Assembly (NCBI RefSeq): GCF_043196875.1
Contig: NZ_JBEBMX010000009.1
Span: forward strand, 62,001 to 126,000
Length of the DNA: 64,000 nt
Direction of reading: 5' to 3'
DNA from: Saccharospirillum sp043196875
GTDB taxonomy: Bacteria > Pseudomonadota > Gammaproteobacteria > Pseudomonadales > Natronospirillaceae
Shown: positions 25,161 through 32,792 of the stretch, piece after piece
Position numbering within the stretch: the stretch's first letter is position 1
Layout: each line of letters opens with the position of its first letter
Program-made: the position numbers and the translations under genes
The notes under the pieces: generated by a model
Database searches by the model: none
Seen by the model: only the letters and a program-made list of their open reading frames with translations
What the model was told of the DNA's origin: nothing

Positions 25161-26213
25161 TCAACGTTGAGCAGTAAAACAGGGCAAAACGTCTTCACTG
25201 AAATAAGGTTCCTGGTTACTCCAGAACATCAGTGACACGCCCATAAAGTCCTCAGCAAAAGCATGCAGCAGAGGCACCAGATTGGCGCGATCGGTTTCGA
25301 TGCGATCGGAATTGGTCGCGCCAATATAGTTGCCATCCTGGATGGCGATGCCCAAGGGCACGCTGTACTGGTGTTCGTGCATCATGGCGATGGTATGGTT
25401 CAACTGGCCTTTGCGCTGCACCATTAAATCCGGACCGGCCAAACCAACACCGATGTTATTGCCGTGCTCGTAGATTGAGCGCAAATAACCTTCATCTTCC
25501 CAGGGCAGCCATTCGCCCGGCATAAAGTTGGCGTACTGCAATTTGATGGAATTGGGAAAGGCATCCGCCAGTGCCTGCATATTGGCTTTTAAGCCTTCAA
25601 CGTAACCTTCAGGCGTGAAGCTCGGATCCGTCTCATTGCTGACGCCAATGGCTGTTTCCTGCAAATTAATGCCCGCTATTTCGCCATCAAAGCGCTCACC
25701 AAAAGCCGTTAAAAAAGCCGCAAAACGAGTGCGAACATCGGCATTCCAACGCTTGGTTACCCAACCTTCCGATACGCCCTCATCGGTGTACTGCTGCACC
25801 ACTCCGCCATCGAATTCCTCACTGAGCAGGTATTCTGGCGCGGCCACATAGATATCGTAAAAAGTGGTGTCCTGCAGTTGCACAAAGAGTTGTTTGCCGT
25901 GCGCTTTCAGGTAAGCAAGGTCCGTCTCGATGGCGGAAAAATCATAGTCGCCGCGCTGCGGTTCTAACTCCCGCCAGCTGTACATAATCTGCGCACCAGA
26001 AAAACGATCGGACGTCAGTAACGGATGATCTCGAAGCGCATCACGATCGCGCGCGAAATAGACATAATGATCGATACCGTCTTCCGGAATGGGGCAACGC
26101 GCATCGAGGTATGCTTTATAGGCGTCGCTGTAACGTTCGCTGGGGTTATCCCAGTCGGCGGCCGAGGCATTTAAACCCATAAAAACCAAAGCCACTAACG
26201 CAAATGGTCTCAT
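25161..26213 (-). CDS. exported glycoside hydrolase-like TIM-barrel protein
   Basis: The 350-residue protein has a signal peptide cleaved after ASA near residue 18. The block YSWRELEPQRGDYDFSAIE, then a strand KQLFVQLQD, is the typical start of a beta-galactosidase-like or GH-A clan barrel. Glu186 in INLQETAIG occupies the place expected for the acid/base residue at the end of strand 4, and FWSNQEPYF near the end is in the place of strand 8. I cannot name the family or the nucleophile. It is the last gene of a three-gene operon with nine bases to DUF4256. Confidence 0.55.
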   Translation of the reverse strand: MRPFALVALVFMGLNASAADWDNPSERYSDAYKAYLDARCPIPEDGIDHYVYFARDRDALRDHPLLTSDRFSGAQIMYSWRELEPQRGDYDFSAIETDLAYLKAHGKQLFVQLQDTTFYDIYVAAPEYLLSEEFDGGVVQQYTDEGVSEGWVTKRWNADVRTRFAAFLTAFGERFDGEIAGINLQETAIGVSNETDPSFTPEGYVEGLKANMQALADAFPNSIKLQYANFMPGEWLPWEDEGYLRSIYEHGNNIGVGLAGPDLMVQRKGQLNHTIAMMHEHQYSVPLGIAIQDGNYIGATNSDRIETDRANLVPLLHAFAEDFMGVSLMFWSNQEPYFSEDVLPCFTAQR

Positions 26214-26222
26214 CTCTCCCTC

Positions 26223-26765
26223 TCAAACAACTAGCCGGCCACGGAAACCGCGCGCCGCATAGTAGGAATCAGCACCGTTATGATAAATAAACACCTGATC
26301 ATAACGACGGTCTCCAAAGATAGCGCCGCCACGCTGACGGATATTGTCTGGCGTTGCCAACCAGCTCGAGGTTTTCAGATCAAACTCACCCAGCGTTTGC
26401 AAATAGCGATAATCGGCTTCACTCAATAACTCAATGCCCATCGCCAATGCCTGATCCATAGCACTGCCACTGGGTTTGTTCTTCTTACGCGCCTGCAAGG
26501 CGGCATCGTCATAACAGAGGCTGCGCCGCCCGGCTGGGCTCTCCGTTACGCAGTCACAAAACACATAACCATCAACAGAATCGTCGTAGGCAATGACATC
26601 GGGTTCACCACCGCTTTGTTCCATTTGCTCAAGGATATTGAGCTTGGCTGGATCGGCGAGCAATCGAGTCACCACCTCGGACCAATCGATGCCCAGATGA
26701 CGTTCAGGATGTGCTTTAAAGCGTTGGTGCAATAAAGTAATAAGATCTTGCTTGGCATCCGCCAT
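26223..26765 (-). CDS. DUF4256 family protein
   Basis: This 180-residue protein is recognised by the C-terminal block YDQVFIYHNGADSYYAARGF and the middle VFCDCVTESPAGRRSLCYD of DUF4256. No signal peptide or membrane segment. Function is unknown. A perfect GGAGG ribosome site lies inside the end of the upstream GNAT gene, three bases separate the two, and the glycosidase-like gene follows, so they form an operon. Confidence 0.85.
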   Translation of the reverse strand: MADAKQDLITLLHQRFKAHPERHLGIDWSEVVTRLLADPAKLNILEQMEQSGGEPDVIAYDDSVDGYVFCDCVTESPAGRRSLCYDDAALQARKKNKPSGSAMDQALAMGIELLSEADYRYLQTLGEFDLKTSSWLATPDNIRQRGGAIFGDRRYDQVFIYHNGADSYYAARGFRGRLVV

Positions 26766-26768
26766 TGA

Positions 26769-27284
26769 TTAAACCTCCGTTACAATCCTTTGGGTGCAGC
26801 AATAGTAATGCCGATCTAAAGACGCTACATAGTCTCGATATTCAAATCCCGCTTTCACCAGAACTCGGTTGGAAGCCAGGTTGTTCGGGTGTGCAAACGC
26901 CGCTATAGATTGCAATTCCAATTGTTGCAGCGCAAAGGTAACGGCCGTTTTTGCCAGCTCTGTGGCATAGCCATAACCACACTGATCCGGTGCCAGATAA
27001 TAAATTAACTCAGGTCCCCAACCAGGTTCTTGCTCATCGACGATGATGCCGCCCCAACCCAGGATGGCAGCTGAGGATTTCTGCTGAATCAGCCAGGCGC
27101 CATAACCAAAGCGCTGCCATTGACTGGCCAGTTGATGAATATATCGCTGCTGATCTTCGGCTGTCGTCATCGACTGGCTAAAACGCAGATGTTCAACATT
27201 GGCAAGGATGGCTGCCAAATCTGTCCAATCGGTAGCTATTATGGGTCGATACATCAAGCGGTCGCTTGCTATGTTTTCTGACAT
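26769..27284 (-). CDS. GNAT N-acetyltransferase, RimJ/RimL type
   Basis: The 171-residue protein fits the Acetyltransf_3 group: an N-terminal RLMYRPIIATDWTDLAAIL, then WGGIIVDEQEPG and the acetyl-CoA loop region DQCGYGYATELAKTAVTFA, ending in FAHPNNLASNRVLVKAGFE. The loop is Q/RxxGxG-like (QCGYGYA). The acceptor is unknown; protein N-termini or small amines are typical. It is the first gene of the operon with DUF4256. Confidence 0.85.
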   Translation of the reverse strand: MSENIASDRLMYRPIIATDWTDLAAILANVEHLRFSQSMTTAEDQQRYIHQLASQWQRFGYGAWLIQQKSSAAILGWGGIIVDEQEPGWGPELIYYLAPDQCGYGYATELAKTAVTFALQQLELQSIAAFAHPNNLASNRVLVKAGFEYRDYVASLDRHYYCCTQRIVTEV

Positions 27285-27376
27285 CCACCCTGCCTCAACG
27301 ACTGGCGCTTATTTCGATGAATAGCGCATTATGGTGAACTACCAGCCTGCAAATCTGTCGATTCATCATGACCGCG

Positions 27377-27826
27377 CTATACCAAACCAATGTCCTGGCG
27401 AGTCCAGGACAATAATTCCTGCCAGACCGCAGGAGGTGTCCAGCTGTCCAGCATCGGCGATCGGGCACTGGCTTCATCGTAGCCAGCCAGTTTGGTCAGA
27501 TACTGGTACAAAAACGCCGACGCCCGATAGTTCATGATGCAATGCACGAACACCTTGTCGTCGCGCAGCATGTCCATCAACAAGCAAAACCGCCGTACCT
27601 GCTCCGGCCTGGGATGATCAAAAGGCACGGGAATATGAAAGTAATTCAGGCCTAAATCGGCAAGTCGCTTATCTTCGTCAACAACGGCATCGCTGTGGCT
27701 GGATAAACCCAGGTTGATAACATGACGGTAACCCTGGTCTGCGATCAACTGAAACTGTTCTGCTCTTGGCTGGCCTGCAGTGCCGATATTGGTCGTTAGC
27801 TGAACGAAATTGCGGATGGAATCCAT
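27377..27826 (-). CDS. dual-specificity phosphatase-like protein with shortened P-loop
   Basis: The 149-residue protein looks like the bacterial PTP-related family found near beta-lactamase-like hydrolases. The active-site strand is KVFVHCIMNYRAS, with Cys96 and Arg101 separated by four residues rather than five as in CX5R phosphatases. I recall similar shortened loops (HCxxNxR) in this family, so the change is not a sequencing error. The general-acid loop is probably VPFDHPRPEQ. Whether it hydrolyses phosphate is uncertain. Transcribed alone. Confidence 0.65.
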   Translation of the reverse strand: MDSIRNFVQLTTNIGTAGQPRAEQFQLIADQGYRHVINLGLSSHSDAVVDEDKRLADLGLNYFHIPVPFDHPRPEQVRRFCLLMDMLRDDKVFVHCIMNYRASAFLYQYLTKLAGYDEASARSPMLDSWTPPAVWQELLSWTRQDIGLV

Positions 27827-27910
27827 AACCCCGACGTCTGTTTGCCGAAAGCTTCAGACTACTCAAGCGGTGATATTTTCACTAGCGTTAAAGGCTGCAA
27901 ACCGCCATAA

Positions 27911-27935
27911 AAAAACCCGCCAAAAGGCGGGTTTT
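27911..27935. terminator. rho-independent terminator after rplT
   Basis: A stem AACCCGCC/GGCGGGTT with loop AAAA is followed on the minus strand by a run of seven T. It ends the thrS-infC-rpmI-rplT transcription unit. Confidence 0.92.
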
Positions 27936-27957
27936 CAATCACCGGAACCGATTAAGC

Positions 27958-28311
27958 TTAGGCAGCAGCCTTGGCTTTTTCGGTCAGGGCGGTGAAGGCG
28001 ACCTTGTCGTGAACGGCCAGATCAGCAAGGATCTTACGGTCGATCTCGATGGACGACTTCTTCAAGCCTGCGATGAATTTGCTGTAAGACAGACCATTCA
28101 CGCGAGCTTCAGCGTTGATACGAGCAATCCACAAAGCGCGGAACTGACGCTTGCGCTGACGACGGTCACGGTAGGCATATTGGCCTGCTTTGATGACCGC
28201 CTGCTTGGCTACGCGGAATACACGTGAACGTGCACCGTAATAACCTTTGGCTTGCTTCAGAATCTTTTTGTGACGACGACGGGCGATGACGCCCCGCTTA
28301 ACACGTGCCAT
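27958..28311 (-). CDS. rplT: 50S ribosomal protein L20
   Basis: The 117-residue basic protein begins MARVKRGVIARRRHKKILKQ and continues AKGYYGARSRVFRVAKQAV, the L20 signature. L20 binds 23S rRNA early in assembly and in gammaproteobacteria also represses its own operon by binding the rpmI leader. It lies 27 bases after rpmI. Confidence 0.97.
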   Translation of the reverse strand: MARVKRGVIARRRHKKILKQAKGYYGARSRVFRVAKQAVIKAGQYAYRDRRQRKRQFRALWIARINAEARVNGLSYSKFIAGLKKSSIEIDRKILADLAVHDKVAFTALTEKAKAAA

Positions 28312-28338
28312 TTATCTTTCCTCCTAGTCCGGTGACCG

Positions 28339-28533
28339 TTAAACGTAAGGCAACATGCGCTTGATCAAAGGCACGTCGGACTCAGCAACTTGCTGGGTGC
28401 CGCGCAGATGACGCATACGCTTGGTGCTTTTCTTGGTCAGGATGTGGTTACGGAAAGACTGCTTGTGCTTAAAGCCATTCGCTGTCTTCTTAAAACGCTT
28501 CGCAGCGCCGGAATTGCTCTTGATTTTTGGCAT
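28339..28533 (-). CDS. rpmI: 50S ribosomal protein L35
   Basis: The correct start is the ATG at 28533 (MPKIKSNSGAAKRFKKTANG), giving 64 residues; an in-frame TTG two codons upstream is not needed because GGGAG is placed seven bases before the ATG. The sequence is the usual L35 length and basicity. Its ribosome site can pair with an upstream CTCCC, see the leader entry. Confidence 0.96.
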   Translation of the reverse strand: MPKIKSNSGAAKRFKKTANGFKHKQSFRNHILTKKSTKRMRHLRGTQQVAESDVPLIKRMLPYV

Positions 28534-28540
28534 TTTCAAT

Positions 28541-28607
28541 CTCCCGATCTACTTCCGAAAACCGCTTTGCATCCCTTCTGGACTCGGTACCAGACCGGAT
28601 CCGGGAG
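28541..28607 (-). promoter_or_regulatory. rpmI leader with sequestered ribosome site (probable L20 control)
   Basis: On the transcript, GAUCGGGAG (28549-28541), which contains the rpmI Shine-Dalgarno, is complementary to CUCCCGGAUC at 28607-28598 with one bulged G. The pairing encloses about 48 bases and would hide the ribosome site. In E. coli L20 stabilises an analogous long-range structure before rpmI. The pairing is seen; L20 binding is inferred. Confidence 0.6.
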
Positions 28608-28620
28608 CTAACGGTTGCCA

Positions 28621-28652
28621 TTAAAAAACGACGACTCAAGCAGAGTCGTCGT
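28621..28652 (-). terminator. terminator or attenuator between infC and rpmI
   Basis: A perfect 10-bp stem (ACGACGACTC and complement, loop of five) is followed on the minus strand by six T. Two more hairpins precede it directly: CGAAGTGG/CCACTTCG at 28660-28679 and GCTGCC/GGCAGC at 28684-28698. It should reduce read-through from infC into rpmI-rplT. Confidence 0.8.
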
Positions 28653-28699
28653 CCACGTGCGAAGTGGCGGACCACTTCGGGATGCTGCCTAGGGCAGCC

Positions 28700-29239
28700 T
28701 CACTTCTTCTTGGTTGGCGCCATGACCATGGTCAACTGACGACCTTCCATCTTGGGACGCTGTTCAACGGTTGCCAAATCTTCCAGATCGTTGGCGACCC
28801 GCTGCAGCAGTTCCATACCGATTTCCTGGTGAGCCATTTCACGACCACGAAAACGCAGCGTTACCTTAGCCTTGTCGCCGTGTTCCAGAAACTTGGTCAG
28901 GTTACGCAACTTGACGTTGTAATCACCAATGTCGGTGTTGGGGCGGAATTTCACCTCCTTCACCTGCACCTGAACCTGTTTCTTCTTAGCCGCAGCCTTG
29001 GCTTTCTTCTCTTCGTAGAGCTTCTTGCCCAGGTCCATGATCTTGCAGACCACGGGGTCGGCATTAGAGATCTGTACCAGATCCAGTTCGGATTGCTGAG
29101 CCCGCGCAATGGCGTCGGCCAGCGATACAATGCCGAGCTGTTCGCCGTCTTCCGCGATCAGACGGACTTCGTCCGCCTGAATCTGCTCATTAATAATATG
29201 ACGATTGGTAGGTTTGGCGCCTCTCGCGTTGCGTTTTAT
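28700..29239 (-). CDS. infC: translation initiation factor IF-3 with AUA start codon
   Basis: The protein runs from an ATA codon at 29239-29237: KRNARGAKPTNRHIINEQIQ, then the linker and C-terminal domain with LVQISNADPVVCKIMD, ending PTKKK. That gives 179 residues, the normal IF-3 length; the first ATG (29053) would remove the whole N domain. The thrS TGA stop lies one codon upstream in the same frame, so no upstream ATG, GTG or TTG is available. A GGAG within the thrS end is eight bases from ATA. Near-cognate starts on infC are known to mediate IF-3 autoregulation, because IF-3 rejects such starts. Confidence 0.95.
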   Translation of the reverse strand: MKRNARGAKPTNRHIINEQIQADEVRLIAEDGEQLGIVSLADAIARAQQSELDLVQISNADPVVCKIMDLGKKLYEEKKAKAAAKKKQVQVQVKEVKFRPNTDIGDYNVKLRNLTKFLEHGDKAKVTLRFRGREMAHQEIGMELLQRVANDLEDLATVEQRPKMEGRQLTMVMAPTKKK

Positions 29240-29242
29240 AAC

Positions 29243-31174
29243 TCACTCTCCGTTTGTTACCAGACGGCCTTTTTGGGCGACATCGGCAGTCAGACGTTCA
29301 ATAAAGGCGTCGACTGACATGGTGCCCAGGTCCTTCCCATCTCGGGTACGGACCGCTATGGCCTCGTTTTCGACTTCCTTATCGCCAATAACCAGCAAAT
29401 AAGGAACTCTCTGAATCGTGTGCTCGCGGATTTTAAAGCCGATCTTCTCATTTCTCAAGTCGGCATCTGCCCGGAACCCAGCGGAAATCAGCCGATTTTG
29501 GACCGATTTGACGAAATCGGCCTGGGCATCGGTGATATTGCACACCATGGCCTGAATCGGCGCCAGCCAGGGCGGCATCGCACCGGCGTGTTGCTCGATC
29601 AGAATACCGGTGAACCGCTCGAAGCTGCCCAGGATGGCGCGGTGCAGCATGACCGGTGTTTGACGGTTGCCCTGCTCGTCCACGTACTGGGCGTCAAGCC
29701 GCCCCGGCATGGAGAAGTCGACCTGGATGGTGCCGCACTGCCACATCCGGCCCAGGCTGTCTTTCAGCGTGAATTCGATTTTCGGGCCATAGAAAGCACC
29801 CTCGCCCGGCAGGGTCTCCCAGGGCTTGCCGGTGGCATCGAGCGCCGAGGCCAGAGCCGCTTCAGCTCGATCCCAGTCGGCATCACTGCCGACACGCTTT
29901 TCCGGGCGAGTCGATAATTTCAGGATGACATCGTCAAAACCAAAGTCGTAATAGACTTCGTTGAGCATCTCGATGAATTGGGCCACTTCCGGCTGAATCT
30001 GCGCTTCGGTACAGAAAATATGCGCATCGTCCTGGGTAAAGCCGCGCACGCGCATAATGCCGTGCAAGGCACCAGACGCTTCGTTGCGATGACAGGAACC
30101 AAACTCCGCCAGCCGCAACGGCAGATCGCGGTAGCTTTTCAGCCCCTGGTTAAAGACCTGAACGTGGCACGGGCAGTTCATCGGCTTGACCGCGTTGTCG
30201 CGGTGTTCGCTGTGCGTGGTGAACATGTCATCACCGAACTTGTCCCAGTGACCGGACTTTTCCCACAGGGAACGGTCGACAATCTGCGGTGTGCGAATTT
30301 CGTTGTAGCCATGCGCTTTCTGCTTGGCGCGCATGTATTGCTCGATCACCTGGTACATGGTCCAGCCATTGGGATGCCAGAACACCATACCCGGCGCTTC
30401 TTCCTGCAAGTGAAACAGGTCGAGCTTCTTACCGATACGGCGGTGATCGCGCTTGGCCGCTTCTTCCAAAAATGTCAGGTGCTGTTTCAGCTGTTTCTTG
30501 TCGGCCCAGGCGGTGCCGTAGATGCGCTGCAACTGCTTGTTGTTGCTGTCGCCACGCCAGTAAGCGCCAGACACACGCATCAGTTTAAAGTGATGGCAAA
30601 ACTTCATATTCGGCACGTGCGGGCCACGGCACATGTCGATGTATTCTTCGTGATGATACAAGCCTGGCTGATCATCGCGGCTGATGTTCTGCTCGAGAAT
30701 TTCCAGCTTGTAGGGTTCGCCGCGCTCGCGGAACGTGTCCACGGCTTGCTGCCAGCTGACTTTGTGGCGCACCACCTCATAGTCGGTTTTGGCGAGCTGC
30801 ATCATGCGCTTTTCCAAGGCGTCGAGATCTTCTTCGGTGAGGCGATGATCCAGATCGACATCGTAATAGAAGCCGTTTTCGATGGTCGGGCCAATGGCCA
30901 TCTTGGCATCCGGATAGAGTTGTTTCAGCGCATGTCCGAGCAAATGCGCACAGGAGTGACGGATGATTTCCAGACCGTCGTCATCCTTGGGCGTAATGAT
31001 CTCGATATCGGAATCTTCGCTGACCACATCGACCGCATCGACACGCACCCCATTAATGCGTCCGGCCAGCGTATTGCGAGCCAGGCCAGGGCCGATATCT
31101 TCGGCAATCTGCATAATGGAAACGGGGGCGTCGTAGGAACGTTTGGCGCCGTCAGGCAAGGTAATAACAGGCAT
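29243..31174 (-). CDS. thrS: threonyl-tRNA synthetase
   Basis: The 643-residue protein has all ThrRS parts: N-terminal TGS domain (MPVITLPDGAKRSYDAPVS), editing domain with HSCAHLLGHALK (HxxxH type) and YIDMCRGPHVPN, class II catalytic core with MNCPCHVQVF and VMLHRAILGSFERF, zinc ligands from the Cys and His in those blocks, and the anticodon-binding C-terminal domain. It charges tRNA-Thr. Translation is probably repressed by ThrRS itself through the leader at 31192-31285. infC follows with an overlap of control signals. Confidence 0.97.
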   Translation of the reverse strand: MPVITLPDGAKRSYDAPVSIMQIAEDIGPGLARNTLAGRINGVRVDAVDVVSEDSDIEIITPKDDDGLEIIRHSCAHLLGHALKQLYPDAKMAIGPTIENGFYYDVDLDHRLTEEDLDALEKRMMQLAKTDYEVVRHKVSWQQAVDTFRERGEPYKLEILEQNISRDDQPGLYHHEEYIDMCRGPHVPNMKFCHHFKLMRVSGAYWRGDSNNKQLQRIYGTAWADKKQLKQHLTFLEEAAKRDHRRIGKKLDLFHLQEEAPGMVFWHPNGWTMYQVIEQYMRAKQKAHGYNEIRTPQIVDRSLWEKSGHWDKFGDDMFTTHSEHRDNAVKPMNCPCHVQVFNQGLKSYRDLPLRLAEFGSCHRNEASGALHGIMRVRGFTQDDAHIFCTEAQIQPEVAQFIEMLNEVYYDFGFDDVILKLSTRPEKRVGSDADWDRAEAALASALDATGKPWETLPGEGAFYGPKIEFTLKDSLGRMWQCGTIQVDFSMPGRLDAQYVDEQGNRQTPVMLHRAILGSFERFTGILIEQHAGAMPPWLAPIQAMVCNITDAQADFVKSVQNRLISAGFRADADLRNEKIGFKIREHTIQRVPYLLVIGDKEVENEAIAVRTRDGKDLGTMSVDAFIERLTADVAQKGRLVTNGE

Positions 31175-31191
31175 AATGCACTCCTTCAGTG

Positions 31192-31285
31192 GTGACCCCT
31201 ACCAAGGGCCACATGTTGGATATTTCAGGTTTTGAATGGTTTTGCTCTGGCCCGACCTACCCCTACCAAGGGACCGTATCGGACC
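31192..31285 (-). promoter_or_regulatory. thrS translational operator with two tRNA-Thr anticodon-arm mimics
   Basis: Read on the transcript, the proximal element (31212-31192) is a 7-bp stem GUGGCCC/GGGUCAC with the seven-base loop UUGGUAG. This copies an anticodon loop with GGU, a tRNA-Thr anticodon, at loop positions 3-5. The same loop between CCC and GGG recurs at 31272-31260, inside a longer hairpin closed by GGUCCGA/UCGGGCC (31285-31249). The proximal stem ends about a dozen bases before the AAGGAG ribosome site of thrS. The layout matches the E. coli ThrRS operator, where the enzyme dimer binds two anticodon-like arms. Confidence 0.85.
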
Positions 31286-31471
31286 AACATTTCAACGGAC
31301 GACCTGAATAAGCCGTGACCCGACTGAAACGAGCTGGGCAGTCTACCTGATCGAAACCAAGCGGTCACCCCGATAACCAGCCTGTGTTTACGGTTTATTG
31401 ACCGCAGCGCTGCATTTTCTCTGCATCTTTATTCCTTAAACTGTCGCGCAATTCTTCGATCTTTTTTAATG

Positions 31472-31485
31472 TGACTGGCCGGTCA
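31472..31485. promoter_or_regulatory. TetR-type palindrome upstream of the RND operon
   Basis: TGACTGGCCGGTCA is symmetric at 12 of 14 positions and lies 26 bases before the membrane-fusion-protein start, likely overlapping the promoter. Such TGAC-GTCA palindromes are typical operators of TetR-family repressors of efflux genes. No such regulator gene is adjacent. Confidence 0.5.
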
Positions 31486-31511
31486 GCACCCTGGCGCCTT
31501 GGGAGTAGTGA

Positions 31512-32792
31512 ATGAAAAAGCAGTCGATCATTGTCGCGGTCATCCTGGCCGTCGGTGCCGGCGGTTATCTATTGATGAGCAGCCCGATCGGTTCTGACAG
31601 TGGCGCCCAGCGTGGTGGCAATGCCGCTATGAGCATGCGCGCCGGTCTGGCCGGTTCGCGCTGGGGACGCAGCAACGCCAGCAGCAACACCGTCCAGGTT
31701 GAAGCCATTGATGTGACACTGGCCGATCATGCCCCCACCACTCCACTATTAGCCAAGGTCGATGCTAAACGACAAGAAACGCTAACCGTTCCGGCCGAAG
31801 CCAGAGTGATCGACATCGCCGTCCAGGCCGGTCAAACCGTCAGCGCGGGCGATGCGCTGCTTGAACTCAATGCTGATTCCATCGAATGGACGCTGCGCCA
31901 GCAACAGGCTGCGGTCGCCCAACAACAGGCGGCGATTCGCATCGCCGAACGCCAGCATCAAGTGAATCAGGCGGCGTTGGCCAATGCTCGCGCCAGCTAT
32001 CAACGCGAGGTGGCTTTGAACGACCAGGGTTACTCCAACGCCGCCAGCTTACAGACTGCCGAAGAGGCATTGCGCAGCGCCGAGTTGACCGTCGATATTT
32101 ATGCCGACCAATTAGTTCAACAACAGGCGCAACTGGAGCAGGCGCGCATCGCTCTGGAGCAAGCCCAAGCCGACGCCGATGACTTGCAACCGACCGCCCC
32201 CTTTGATGCCGAAGTCGTCAGTATCAATGTTGCCAGCGGCGCTCGCATCGCGGCCGACACCAATTTGATGACACTGGTTGACCGCCGCTCTCTCTTTGCG
32301 CGCACTCAGGTGCCGTTATCGGTGTATCGCCGCATTCGCGGCCAGGCCATCGAAGCCGAAGCCATCATCGATGACGTCAACTATCCGCTGACCGTCACCA
32401 GCCTGGCCGCTTCCGCCGAAACCGGCGCTGTGGCACTGGAAGTCGCCCTGCCCGCTGACATTCCTGTCCTGATCAACGAAACCATTGAGCTGCAGCTGAA
32501 ACTGCCGACGCTGCGCAGCTACGCCGTGCCCCAGGATGCGATCTACCAGAACAACCGTTTGTATCGTCTGGTCGATGGCGCGTTGAGCATGCAAACCGTC
32601 CGGGTTCTGGGTTATCAACAACGTGACGGCAAACAGTGGGCGCTGGTGACGTTTGATGAGGCGGCATCATCAGACGAACCGATAACGGTGCTGACCACTC
32701 GGCTGTCGCAACCGTCCAACGGTACGCCCGTCACTCGCGTCGGCCAAAGCCATGAAACCGCCGCCGCCACTCAAAGTGGTGACGCTTCATGA
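31512..32792 (+). CDS. RND efflux periplasmic adaptor (membrane fusion protein)
   Basis: The 426-residue protein has a short N-terminal membrane anchor (about residues 7-22), a barrel-sandwich (lipoyl) half AEARVIDIAVQAGQTVSAGD, a long Gln/Ala-rich coiled coil from about residue 120 to 235, then the second lipoyl half and beta-barrel (PTAPFDAEVVSINVASGARI). This is the HlyD/AcrA-type order. It connects the downstream RND pump to an outer-membrane channel encoded elsewhere. It overlaps the pump gene by four bases. Confidence 0.9.
   Translation: MKKQSIIVAVILAVGAGGYLLMSSPIGSDSGAQRGGNAAMSMRAGLAGSRWGRSNASSNTVQVEAIDVTLADHAPTTPLLAKVDAKRQETLTVPAEARVIDIAVQAGQTVSAGDALLELNADSIEWTLRQQQAAVAQQQAAIRIAERQHQVNQAALANARASYQREVALNDQGYSNAASLQTAEEALRSAELTVDIYADQLVQQQAQLEQARIALEQAQADADDLQPTAPFDAEVVSINVASGARIAADTNLMTLVDRRSLFARTQVPLSVYRRIRGQAIEAEAIIDDVNYPLTVTSLAASAETGAVALEVALPADIPVLINETIELQLKLPTLRSYAVPQDAIYQNNRLYRLVDGALSMQTVRVLGYQQRDGKQWALVTFDEAASSDEPITVLTTRLSQPSNGTPVTRVGQSHETAAATQSGDAS

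Noticed and set aside
29978..31195. 405-residue open frame antisense to thrS
   Set aside because: It mirrors the thrS codons with a biased Val/His-rich composition and no ribosome site; it is a shadow.
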